In this document: positions 1 through 10,080 of the stretch, in pieces
How the letters are laid out: each line of letters opens with the position of its first letter
How positions within the stretch are numbered: the first letter of the stretch is position 1
From: Peromyscus leucopus
Taxonomy: Eukaryota; Chordata; Mammalia; Rodentia; Cricetidae
Direction of reading: 5' to 3'
Assembly (NCBI RefSeq): GCF_004664715.2
Contig: NC_051072.1
Span: 28,633,997 to 28,697,996, forward strand
Length of the DNA stretch: 64,000 nt
The notes under the pieces: generated by a model
What the model was told of the DNA's origin: nothing
The model's database searches: none
What the model saw: only the letters and a program-made list of their open reading frames with translations
Translations under genes and position numbers: made by a program

Positions 1-414
1 GAAATTAGCAAGTGTAAATAATTTGATTCTGGACTTTGAATAAATAAGTAACATGGCATTAAGCGTGACCTGATAGATCAGCCCATCTGATGAGGTGACA
101 GAATAAGGCTTCCTGATGCACACTACCAGCTCATGGTAAAGACTAGGACCTTCCCTGCTTGCTTCTTAGCTGGTGTCACCACATTACCCTCAGTCCACAA
201 GAAAGTAGGGAGAAGCAACATTCAGAGTCCAGGAAGAACTCAGTCACACTCGCTTTAAGCAGAGACAGAGGGATTGTTATTCTCAATAACTACTTCTCAG
301 GGAGAGTAAAATATTAGGAATTCAGAAAGACCCACTGTTGAGTCAGCAAGACACCAGCCACCTCTACAGTCAAAATGAGTCAGAATGCAGTTACAAATTG
401 TATTCATTTAAGAA
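1..414. other. Unassigned left edge
   Basis: No gene and no repeat family that I recognise with confidence. The stretch runs directly into the degenerate first unit of the 36-bp minisatellite, so it may be the far end of the same inverted L1 copy, but I see no clear L1 landmark in it. Confidence 0.3.
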
Positions 415-719
415 AGTGGCAGTAGTGGGTTCTTTTCTATGGTCTATAAACTCACCAGCCAAAGGTTCTCTTCCAGGGTCTAGGACCTCACCAGCCAAAG
501 GTTCTCTTCTAGGGTTTAGGACCTCACTAGGCAAAGGTTCTCTTCCAGGGTCTAGGACCTCACCAGGCAAAGGTTCTCTTCTAGGATCTAGGACCCCACC
601 AGGCAAAGGTTCTCTCCTAGGGTCTAAGATCTCACCAAGCAAAGGTTCTCTTCTAGGGTCTAGGACCTCATGAGGCAAAGATTCTCTTCTAGGATCTAGG
701 ATCTATTGGTCAAAGGTCC
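415..719. repeat. 36-bp minisatellite (7 full units)
   Basis: Seven units of exactly 36 bp begin at 451, 487, 523, 559, 595, 631 and 667, with a degenerate unit before (415-450) and a partial one after (703-719). The unit core is CAAAGGTTCTCTTC followed by TAGGGTCTAGGAC. There are only substitutions, no indels. Because 36 is a multiple of 3, both strands stay open: 338-673 (+) and 391-678 (-) read as 12-residue repeats, which is a by-product of the period and not evidence of a gene. The reverse complement of the left flank and first units resembles the L1 3' UTR segment at about 28880-28950, so the array probably grew inside an L1 3' UTR. Confidence 0.9.
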
Positions 720-1690
720 TTAACCCTCACACTACCCCTCTTCCTATGCTTGTATCTAGTTCATGTCTATATTTTCTTCTATCAGCTGTAACATTTTAGG
801 TGTCATGTTGAAGTCTGGTGCATTTGTAGTTAACTTTTGTGCACAGTGATAATAAAATTCTAATTTCAGTCTTCTATATGTTGATACCTAGTTTTCTTAG
901 CCTCACTTATCAATATGCTGCCTTCTCACCAGTGTGTATTTTTGATGTCTCTGCCAAGTACCAGATGGCTATAGTTACATGTACCATGTTCAGGTTTTCT
1001 GTTTTGTTCCATTGATCTGCCTGTCTCTTTTGTCCAGTGCCATGGTGTTCATATTTCTAAAAATCTGCAATATAGCTTCAAATATAATATAACCTCTTGA
1101 AAGTTCTCTTTGCTTAGGATTGCTTTGGCTGTCTGGAGTGTTTTTATAGTGCTGTATGAATTTTAGCATAAGTTTTTCTATTTCTGTGAAAAGTATCCTG
1201 GGAACTGAATCTATAAGTTGCTTTTTGTACAATGGTCATTCTCACAATATTGATTCTACCAATCTATGAACATGGAATATTGTCTTTCTATCTTTTATTG
1301 TCTTCTTCAACCATTTTTCTCCAGATATTTAAAGATTTCATTGTAGAAGACTTTCAAGGCCTTGGTTAGGTTTATTCTTAGATTATGTTTTAAGATATTG
1401 TGATTTTGGTATACTGCCTCTTTGCTGAAAATGTTGATAATTTCTAGAAGTTTTCCAGTGGAATTTTTGGGATCTCTTATGTATAATATCATATCATCTA
1501 CAAATGAAGATAATTTGTCTTCTTACTGTATTTATGTATTTTCAATTTTTTTCTCTTGTTTTATTGCTCTAACTAGTGCTTTAAGCACTATATTGAAAAG
1601 GAGTTGGGATAATAGATAACCCTGTCTCATTTCTGAGTTTCATGAGATTGCTTTAAGTTTAATTAGCACCACTTAGAATGGTGCTGTGTT
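720..1690 (-). mobile_element. LINE-1 ORF2 fragment (reverse transcriptase region), inverted part of an L1
   Basis: Read on the minus strand this matches the L1 ORF2 reverse-transcriptase region. The antisense landmark near 1008-1050 (TTCCATTGATCTGCCTGTCT) is typical, and the text to about 1690 follows the usual antisense L1 order. Frames are broken by stops, so it is dead. With the + strand L1 3' UTR starting near 1750 it forms one 5'-inverted insertion. Confidence 0.85.
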
Positions 1691-1749
1691 TATCCTACAT
1701 AGCCTCTATTATTTTGAAGTATGCTCCCTCCAGACTCTTTCTCTAGGAC

Positions 1750-2540
1750 TTCATAAGGCATACATACTTATACTTTTAGCTACAAGTATAGTTCTCATCC
1801 CCTCATAAAAGAAGCTTCATTTTCCAACAGATGGAGGCTATTACAGAAACTCACAACTGATCTAAATTCAAGAATCATTTGTCTGTGGAGTCCCTAACCA
1901 CAATTGACACATCTACCACACAATAACTACACATAAGTTGCAAGGCACATCATAGAAGAAGGTGTTGAAAGATTATAAGAGCCAGAGGACCAGAACTTCT
2001 GCTGTAAGATAGTGACTTCCATACATACCAGGAAGTTGCATCCTTGAATTCTCAAAAGTCTGGTTACCTTAGCGAGACTTGAACAAGGAGTATACCAGCT
2101 GATATACCAGTGTGGATAGGAGAAATCTCACAAGGATCCGCCTCTAGAAGAAGTGCTCCAGACAATGGCTGCAAAGACAGGGAGAATCAGTCTTCTCCAT
2201 GGAAATACCTGAGAATTAGCCAGTCCCAAGTGGTCAACCCTAAACACAACAAATAAATAAGAACAACACTACATAGACTCAGCAAGTTACATATATACAT
2301 ACACACGCACACACACATAAATACACACACATAAGTGTGTGTGTGTGTGTGTGTGTGCGTGTGTGTGTGTGCGTGGGTGTAACAATAATTAGAGAAGGAA
2401 ATGTCATGAATTTGAGAGGGGATGGAAGTGGCATAGAAGGAGCTAATGGAACAAGAGTTGGAAAGGATATAAATACAGTAGTCAGATGTAATATTCTGAA
2501 TATATCATTTTACTTTGAAATTTAAAAAAATAAGTCAGTC
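1750..2540 (+). mobile_element. LINE-1 3' UTR (Lx-like), sense part of an inverted L1
   Basis: It holds the order of landmarks seen again at 28960-29605: AGAAGCTTC, ATTACAGAAA, GTAAGAGCCAGAGG-type text near 1976, GGAGAAATCTCACAAGG near 2120, a TG tract, and a GAATTTGAGAGG-type segment near 2408. It ends near 2530 in an A-rich stretch. Non-coding and inactive. Confidence 0.75.
2285..2380. repeat. (AC)n then (TG)n microsatellite
   Basis: An AC-rich tract (2291-2332) is followed at once by a TG-rich tract (2335-2378), so the two can pair as a hairpin. It lies within the L1 3' UTR. Confidence 0.9.
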
Positions 2541-3837
2541 AAAGCTGGGAAGCAACAGCTGGCATGAAAGAGGAGTGAAGGAATAGAAATAGAACATAGA
2601 CCCTAACACTCTGTTGAAATACCTCAAAGTCTGTGCCTCCATTATTATACTTTCAAGACATTTTCATAAGTTCTCCTGCTTTCTGGCCACTATTAAAAAA
2701 CTCAGAGTAATTTCTTACCTGTTCTTCTTATGCAGCTACCTTTGCCACAGAATGATCACATTTAGGATCTTTCTACAATCATGGATGCTAGAGTATTCTG
2801 GGAACTAACTTTGATATTTAGTTCTTAGTCTCCCTTGACATTTTCCTGTCTTTTATAGCAAAGTATAGGGCACTGATGTCTCTGTAGCTCACACATGGCT
2901 ATCAGCACTATAGACTATCCTCCAAGTTATTGAACCAGATCCTCTAAGTTAAATGATTCCTACTCATCTTGGAAACATGCTATTTTTTTTTTTTATTGTA
3001 CAGCCACTAGCTCACATTAGTCACTAGGGCAGAGCACATTGTTACCAGGAACTAGTTTTGTATGTATCTTTTGATGACAAGCACCCATCTACCCAGAATA
3101 TTGTCAGTGCTGGGTGCCAAGGGCTTGTTTCTTAACCAACTGAATGACATTAATTTCAGTGACTTTCGTTCTTTAGAAATCCATTTCAGTGGCTTTGTTC
3201 TCTTGCCAGCTTCAGTGACAGTCATGTTGAAATATTAGCATTGCCTTGGATATTGGGTAAGAGAAACATAGCTTTCATCCTCTGATGATCCATCTGAGAG
3301 GATTCACCCTGGACACAGAGTTACTGTCATGACCGATTTAGCCTTTTATGTCTTAAAAAGTTTCTTAGGGATCACCTGGGTATCTGAAGTGTATTGTGTA
3401 GAACCGGGAACCTGTTTAGCACTGGGAACATGTGCACTTAGCACATGCTCTCATGATGGACACTTAGGACATAATTGAAAGGAGAGGACCACAGGCAATG
3501 AATACAAAAAAGAAAAATACAGAAATATATCAATCAGAAACTCTAATAAAGTGTTTAGCTCCCCTGGAATTTGGTAATTGATTTTTCCCTATGCATTTTT
3601 TACTGTTATTCTTAAACAATGATGAAAATTTGAAAGCATAAGTGGTCTCTATCTTCTAAGTTCATATCATATTCCTCCATCTGCTTTAAATCATGTAAAA
3701 CACCATGTTTCCCTTCATACATGTATACTTACCCCTCGTTCCAATATCTATTAATATATTCTCACTAAGGTGTAAACATTTTTATTTCCCCCTTCATTTG
3801 AACAGCTAAGGTGAAAGGCTTTTTAATTAAAAATATT
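2541..3837. other. No gene seen; AT-rich single-copy-looking DNA
   Basis: Only short chance frames are present. I recognise no SINE or L1 landmark in this stretch. Confidence 0.5.
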
Positions 3838-3838
3838 T

Positions 3839-3840
<2 letters not shown>

Positions 3841-3878
<38 letters not shown>
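3841..3878. repeat. (TG)n microsatellite
   Basis: Uninterrupted TG dinucleotides abut the tail side of the antisense B2 that follows. Confidence 0.95.
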
Positions 3879-4065
3879 TGCTTGTCTCCATGTTTGTCTG
3901 TGTACTAGGTGTGTCTAGTGTTCTCAGAGAGCAGTAGAGTGTGTCTGATCCCCTGAACTGGAGTTACAGATGGTTGTGAGCCACCATGTGGGTGCTGGGA
4001 ATTGAACTCCAGCCCTCTGGAAGAACAGCAAACACTCTTAACCACTGAGCCATCATCCTAGCCTC
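3879..4065 (-). mobile_element. B2 SINE, antisense
   Basis: The + strand shows the inverted B2 body: GTTGTGAGCCACCATGTG near 3973, GGGAATTGAACTC near 3998, and CTTAACCACTGAGCCATC near 4038 (the tRNA-derived head reads on the minus strand). Confidence 0.92.
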
Positions 4066-4369
4066 CCAAATTAAATTTTCACAAATAAAAAACTAAAGAA
4101 AATAAAACTATGAAGACATGAAAACAATTCAGAAATTTGAGTTTTAGTGAATTGTATGTATATTTATGACCTAAATTTGACAAGTTAGACTGGCTAGTAG
4201 ACTCACTTTCCTGCACTTCACTTATGATGAAGGAGGGAACCCTTTCCACACTCAGCCCATTTGCTTCTGAAAGTAACTGCCATGCCTAGGGCTGAGTTGG
4301 TAACATGCTGCCCGCTCCTTCCCATTCCATGAGATAAATTACAGCAGCTCCATGTCTTGCTTCTGAAGA
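4066..4369. other. No feature identified
   Basis: AT-rich at first, then moderately GC. A second short minus-strand frame (4218-4442) overlaps the next entry in another phase and is not supported as a gene. Confidence 0.45.
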
Positions 4370-4783
4370 TCACACAAACCAAAAGAGGGCAGGCAGGGAT
4401 GTTTCTGAACCTCCATTCATCCCTCCGTTTCTTACAGGACAAGGCGATCCATGTTGCCCACCCTCCTTCACCCCCTTCCGCTGGCCCCTCATTCCACAGC
4501 TTTCTGGCATGTGTCTGAAGTGGTTGCCAGTGTGGTCAGCAACAGCTCTGATTGCCACACTCAATTCCCACATCTCGGCTTGTTCTTTGACCCTGTCGAC
4601 CAATTCTTGAACTATCTTCCCTCGTTTCTGTAATCCCAGTCGAACTCTTACTAGGAAATGCTCGTGTTTATTACTTTCAAAATTCACTTTGAAAGGCTGA
4701 CAACTACTGCAAGTTTCTACCATGTACTCTTGTTCTGCTTGGACCACTCTCCCGACTCCAACTCTCTTCTGTCTATCTCTCAT
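4370..4783 (-). other. Unidentified 137-codon open frame
   Basis: The frame opens with ATG at 4783 (minus strand) and stops at 4370. Its composition is balanced and protein-like: a charged segment with several Lys/Arg/Glu-rich stretches and no low complexity, unlike most frames here. The DNA has more CpG dinucleotides than its surroundings, which can mark a relatively recent insertion or a once-coding sequence. I see no polyA tract, TSD, Kozak context or splice sites, and I do not recognise the protein. An LTR begins 143 bp away (4926). It may be a degraded processed pseudogene, an ERV-derived piece or a chance frame. No function is proposed. Confidence 0.25.
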
Positions 4784-4925
4784 TACCTGATGTGAATTCT
4801 GCTACTCTCTTGACCAGCAGGGGCAAATAAACACCTTCCCATCACTGTGACTTGCAGCCATGAACAGCACACTTTGGTATTTTCATAGTTAACTTGTTCT
4901 TTAAGGCATCATTTGAATTGTACTA

Positions 4926-5293
4926 TGTAGCTGGAATTATCTCCAGTCCCTCCCGGGCCTGCAGCCACTCAGACCCAAATAAACACACAGACGCTTATAT
5001 TATTTAAACTGTTTGGCCTAATGGCTCAGGCTTCTTGCTATCCAGTTCTTACATCTTAAATTAACCCATTTCTATCAATCTATAAGTTGCCGCATGGCTT
5101 GTGGCTTACCGGACTTTCACATCATGCTTCCTCTGTGTCTGGCTGGCGACTCCTGACTCAGCCTTCCTGTTCCCAGAATTCTCCTCTCTGCTTGTCCCGC
5201 CTAGACTTCCTGCCTGGCTACTGGTCAATTAGCATTTTATTTATCAACAAATCACAGCAACACATTCACAGCATACAGAACATAGCCACAGCA
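4926..5293 (-). mobile_element. Solo LTR of a rodent endogenous retrovirus (family A)
   Basis: The block is bounded by TG (4926) and CA (5293) and flanked by a near-perfect 6-bp TSD, GTACTA (4920-4925) and GTACCA (5294-5299). It shares CCAAATAAA and AATTAACCCATTTCTAT segments with the copy at 11284-11731 and, in reverse orientation, with 30785-31150. Strand is assigned relative to those copies. A 6-bp TSD is usual for ERVK-type elements. Confidence 0.75.
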
Positions 5294-5578
5294 GTACCAC
5301 ATTTGCTAATCAATCTTTTTATGAACACAGGAACCCTAGACTTTAAGATCTCTAGGGTATCTTTAGGTTTTGTTACTCTGTGGTGTTTTTTGTAACCATT
5401 TACTCCTATTGCTTAAGTATGTTATAGAGATTAGCCCCTTGGGCTGCTTCATGTGAAATCACTAGATAACCAAACACTCTAAAGGCAGAAATCCATCTTG
5501 AGTGATTATGCTCATCAAAACAGTAACTTACACTTACTCACTCACATGTTCATTTATTTTCCTTAAAAATAATCGTTT

Positions 5579-5735
5579 AGGCTGCAGTTCATGCTTATAA
5601 ATCCAACACTCAGAGCACTCAAGGAGATAGAGGCAGAAGAATCTCTGTAAGTTCAAGTGCAGCTTGGTCAACATTAGTGAGTGACAGGCCAACCAGGGCT
5701 ACATAGCAAGACCCTGTCTCAAACAAATGAACAAA
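5579..5735 (+). mobile_element. B1 SINE (old, diverged)
   Basis: A diverged full-length B1: the head (GCTGCAGTTCATGCTTATAA) matches the usual B1 start, followed by GAGGCAGAAGAATCTCTG and an ending AGACCCTGTCTCAAAC. Strong divergence suggests an early B1 subfamily. Confidence 0.8.
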
Positions 5736-6066
5736 CATTTACGTATGCAAATTTGTGTGTATGTGTATTGAACAGCAACCCATGCTAGATACAGTTCTGG
5801 CTATTAGAAGCATAGTATTATACAAGACAGACGTAGTGTCTACTCTCAAGGGACCAGTCCAAAACAAACAAACACCCCAACAACAACAACAACAAAAACC
5901 ACCCAGAACATATTCAGTTGAACATGTAGGTTTTTTCAAAGGTCACCAACCCCACAAATGTTATACATCTGGTCAAGTTTAAATTCATCTCCTACAGCAA
6001 ACACCTTGTTTCCTCTCTCTGTCATATCAACTTCAGTTCCATTTATGTATTATGTGTCACACACAC

Positions 6067-6144
<78 letters not shown>

Positions 6145-7779
6145 CATGATTAATTGAGTTTGGAGATTTATTTTTTGCAAAATAACTTTGAACTTATGAA
6201 AGAGTTGCAAAATAGAGAATTTCTGTCATCATTATCTTAGCTTTCTCTAATTTATGTATTTTTCATACTATAGAATATTTAAAATGCTGAGAAAATAACC
6301 TCAGCAGAACTCATTCAGATTTTAAGTTTTTTTCTCATTAGCCTTTTTTTAAATAAAGGGCCTTTATTGTATTTATATTAGGTTAAAACAAACTATGTAA
6401 CAAAACCCCAATATATCTCATTGTTTGTATAATATGGTTTGTAAAATGTTTGAAATATGGTCACAGTTATTTACATAGTACCTTTGACTGCAGTTACTTA
6501 AGTGTTAGCAGTAATGGTTATAACAAATACCACAGAGTCACAAAACCTAAAATATTTGATACTTGATAACTTATATGAGTGTGTTCATCCTTGACTTAGA
6601 CATACAGTTCTATGCTCATAAATATGTTTCTGTCAACAGGAGACCCCCGTATGAATGTGCTTTTCTAAAGTTACAATGGAATTGAAAACTTTATTATCAC
6701 CCAGTGTTGTAACAGCCATCATGATGTCACATCTCATGGCGAGGCTGGAGAAAGTACCTACTGTGTTGCCAATTCTATAAAAGTATATGTGGTTATATGC
6801 AGTATATATTACTTGAAATGGTAATAAATGATTGTTAGTGTTTATGCATTTCCTCTACTATATTTTTTATCATTATTTAGAGTGTAGTCATGTGTAAGCA
6901 AGAAGGTTACTAGAAAATAATATGCCCTGTACAATAGTTATGGCAGCCCCATATATCTCAGATTTATTATCTCCTGATTGCATGTGTGTTTTTTTCATTT
7001 GTTTGAATTCTCTTGCCATTTTACTTATTGTGCCTCTAGTTGTATAAATTACACTATTACCACTGCAATGAGAATTCGTGAAAACTGATGACCTGGAAAT
7101 GAAGTGAAAACTAAGCTCTACAGATATAGAAAATTAATGTTTATTTCTCCACAACTCTAGCATTTTCCATCCACAATAGCTCCTGCTTTGAAGAGTTAGG
7201 ATAAAGTGCTGGAAGCTCTTCAAATTAACAAGATAAACAAAAAATGAAAAAAGGGGGTTAAAGTAAATATGGAGAAAATTTTAATGATACATGCAGTGAA
7301 GATTTCACACAGACCCATATACTTCTAAGCATTATAAAGATGGTTGTCACCACAAAAAAAAAAAAAAGTTGAACTGCTGAAAGTAAGGACTAGATCCAAT
7401 CCTGATGGTGAATTACTGCTGCCTCTGAGTGACTTATGACACACAAGAACTGATATTCATCCCATAATGTAAAAGTGAATGAGAAGTGTATAGATGTTGA
7501 CATGAAGGCAGCTAGGGAGTTTTTGGAAACTAGATGAGCTGTGAAAACTGCTAACACAAATCTTCAATGTGGATGAAACCTCCCTATTCAGGGAATGGCA
7601 GACAAGCTACAGTTGACTATGCAATATGCTATACTGTGTAGGGCTGTATACATACAAACGTTTGCTTTCATACAATGACAAAATCTTTCCATGATATATT
7701 TCTCAGAATATGTCCTCATTGGTAAGTATTTGATGTAATCTCACTTATCAATTCTTGAGGCTATATCATGAGCTATTGG
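5736..7779. other. No gene seen; AT-rich DNA
   Basis: Apart from a short (CAA)n at about 5878-5897 and the GATA array listed separately, this is AT-rich sequence with no landmark I recognise. Confidence 0.5.
6066..6147. repeat. (GATA)n microsatellite
   Basis: About 19 TAGA/GATA units with one phase-shifting interruption near 6113. Confidence 0.97.
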
Positions 7780-8760
7780 GATTCTGTCAGAAAATTTTTG
7801 TTTATGTTGTCATAGTGAAGAATTCCCCCCATGTTTCCTCTAGAAGCTTCAGCATTTCAGATTTTTAAATTGAGATCTCTGATCTACTTTGAATTGATTT
7901 TTTTAAAAGGATCAGAGACATGATTCTAATTTAATTCTTCATTGGGTGTATATCGAGTTTTGTCAACAATGTTTATTTAAATAGGCTACCTTTTTCTGGT
8001 TGGCAAAATTAGGAGTTTATAGCATGTATCGATTTATTTCTGACTCCCTTATTCTGGTTTATTTGTCTAAATGTCTGTTTTGGGTCCAGTACCATGTTGT
8101 CTTTGTTATTATGGATCTGTAGTATTTTCTAGGTAGCATTCTTTCTCTTTAGGATAGCTTTATTCATTCAGTCTTTTGTATTTCCATGTGAATTTTAGGA
8201 ATTTTAATTAGCTCTGTAAGTAATATCATTAGAGTTTTGATGGGGTTGTTTGGATCTATAGATGATTTCGGTAGCATAACCACTCTTATGAAGCTAATTT
8301 GTACAATCTAGGAGTATGATAGGTCTTTATATCATCTAGTGACTTTTTCAATTTCTTTTTTTTGTTATTGTTGTCTTAAAATTTTTGTTGTAGAAGTCTT
8401 TCATTTCCCTTGGTAGGTATAGCTGTGTTTGAAGACATTATAAGAGGTGTTTTCCTAATTTCTTTTTAGTAAATTGATTATTGTTATTATAGGAGAGCTA
8501 TTTGGTTTTTTCTATGCTGATTTTGTATCCTTCAACTTAATGAATGAAAATGTTTATCAGATTTAAAAGTTTTTTCTTTGAGTCTAGAGTATCTTTTAAA
8601 TATATAACCATGTAATCTGAAAATAGAGATGTTCCCTTCCCAAACTTTCCAAGAGAAAGATATTTCTCTTGTCTTATTGTTTAGCTGAGACTTGAAGTAT
8701 CATATTGAATAAAAAATTATTTATCAAAAGTACACTGTCCAGTCTCCAATTAGTTTTTAT
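7780..8760 (-). mobile_element. LINE-1 ORF2 fragment (RT region), antisense
   Basis: Antisense L1 landmarks run in order: TTTTTGTTTATGTTGTCATAG near 7795, a GGTCCAGTACCATGTTGTC segment near 8084, and a TTGTAGAAGTCTTTCATTTC segment near 8388. Stops interrupt the frame. The same copy appears to continue upstream (on the minus strand) at 9236-9392 and 9765-10080. Confidence 0.85.
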
Positions 8761-9009
8761 TTTCTGATGTTATTCTTGCTACTGGTTCCTAGGGGATTGT
8801 TAATTTGTCATGATGTTAAATTACATTTTAAGCATGCCACCAGAAAGTCTCACTACAAGACATTTTCCCAACATATCTCCTACAGACCATTTCACCCACT
8901 GCTCTATGCCACTAGTAGCCTGTTGTCCTTCTCTTCAGCAGTGGTGAAGCAATCACTTCTCTTAGGATAAGAAATTTGCTTTTGCCTATAATAAAAAAAA
9001 GTGTTGTAG
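8761..9009. other. Unassigned spacer inside the L1 region
   Basis: It lies between the antisense ORF2 piece and the sense L1 3' UTR. I cannot match it to ORF2; it could belong to the inserted L1 tail. Confidence 0.35.
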
Positions 9010-9235
9010 CTCCCAGAAGAAAAGCTGTTGCCCTGAAAACATAACCATACAAGTAACATTATACAGACTGAGCCAGTTGGATTTAGGGATGTATGAGTAT
9101 GTATGTGTGTATATGTATGTATGTATGTATATACACACTTATATATGAACAATTAAATAAAAAGAGACCAGAGGCCATGAATTTGGAAAAGAGCAAGGGG
9201 ATACATGGAGGTCTTGCGGGGAGGAGAAGAAAGTG
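9010..9235 (+). mobile_element. LINE-1 3' UTR fragment, sense, with (TATG)n
   Basis: It matches the L1 3' UTR seen elsewhere in the window: ACATTATACAGACTGAG near 9056, a (TATG)n run at about 9094-9130, and AGGCCATGAATTTGGAAAAG near 9172. It sits between two antisense ORF2 pieces, which suggests insertion or rearrangement. Confidence 0.7.
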
Positions 9236-9392
9236 GGACTGATTTTTGAGAAGGTTCTGCACGCTTCTGAGAAGAATGTGTGTTCCCTATCTATTGAGTA
9301 GAATACCTCATAAACATCTGTTAAAAACTGTTAATCTGTGGCACCATTTAGCTAAATATTTGTATGCCGATTTCTAGTTTTGAAGGTCTGTC
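9236..9392 (-). mobile_element. LINE-1 ORF2 5' part, antisense, first piece
   Basis: Antisense L1 landmarks are GAATGTGTGTTCCCTATC near 9275 and the segment up to the hAT insertion. The continuation resumes at 9765. Confidence 0.75.
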
Positions 9393-9756
9393 TCAGTTAG
9401 GGTTTCTATTGCTATGAAGAGACACCATGACCATAGCAACTCTTATAAAGAAAAACATTTCATTGGGGCTGACTTACAGTTCAGAGGGTTAACCCATTAT
9501 CATCATAGCAGGAAGCATGGCAGCATGCAGGCAGACATGGTGCTGGAGAGTAGCTGAGAGTTCTACATCTGGATCTATAGGCAGCAGGAAGAGGGAATGA
9601 GATACTGAGCCTGGCTTGAGCATCTGAAACCTCAAAGCCCACCTCCAGTGACACACTTCTTCCAACAAAACCACACCTACTCCAACAAGGCCACACCTTC
9701 TAATAGTGCCACTCCCTATGGGCCTAAGGGAGCCATTTTCTTTCAAACCACCACAA
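9393..9756 (+). mobile_element. Non-autonomous hAT-like rodent repeat (RMER30-like)
   Basis: It begins TCAGTTAGGGTTTCTATTGC, carries GACACCATGACC, GCAGGAAGCATGGCAGCATG and CTACTCCAACAAGGCCACAC, and ends AACCACCACAA. The flanks GGTCTGTC (9385-9392) and GACCTGTC (9757-9764) form an 8-bp TSD with one mismatch, as expected for hAT elements. It splits an antisense L1. The family name is from memory; the relatedness to 32772-33099 is visible directly. Confidence 0.8.
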
Positions 9757-9764
9757 GACCTGTC

Positions 9765-10080
9765 TAGATTTGAGAGTGGGGTACTGAAGTTTCCCAATAT
9801 TACTGTTTACGATCTATGTAGTTTCGTGCTTTTTAGCGTTTGTTTTATGAAGTTGGGTTCATGAATGAATATTTAAACTAATTATCCCCTTGATGAGTTG
9901 TTTCCTCTATTAATATGTAGTGCCTCCTTTATCTCTCCTAAGTAGTTTTTAAGCCTATCAGATACGAGAGTCACGATGCTAGTTTATTGACTGTTTTTGT
10001 TTGTAAGATTGATATTTCAACCTTTATATTTCATTTTGGAGGTGCTTGTGAATTTCTTGGAGAAAACCTATAGTTGTATC
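9765..10080 (-). mobile_element. LINE-1 ORF2 5' part (endonuclease region), antisense, second piece
   Basis: It continues the L1 on the far side of the hAT insertion with the antisense landmark GAGAGTGGGGTACTGAAGTT near 9773, which corresponds to the endonuclease region of ORF2. Confidence 0.75.

Noticed and set aside
338..678. Two overlapping frames (111 and 95 codons) with 12-residue repeats
   Set aside because: They follow from the 36-bp period of a minisatellite without stops. There is no start context, splice signal or independent coding evidence.
990..1492. Minus-strand frames of 80 and 61 codons
   Set aside because: They are short remnants of a dead L1 ORF2, not a separate gene.
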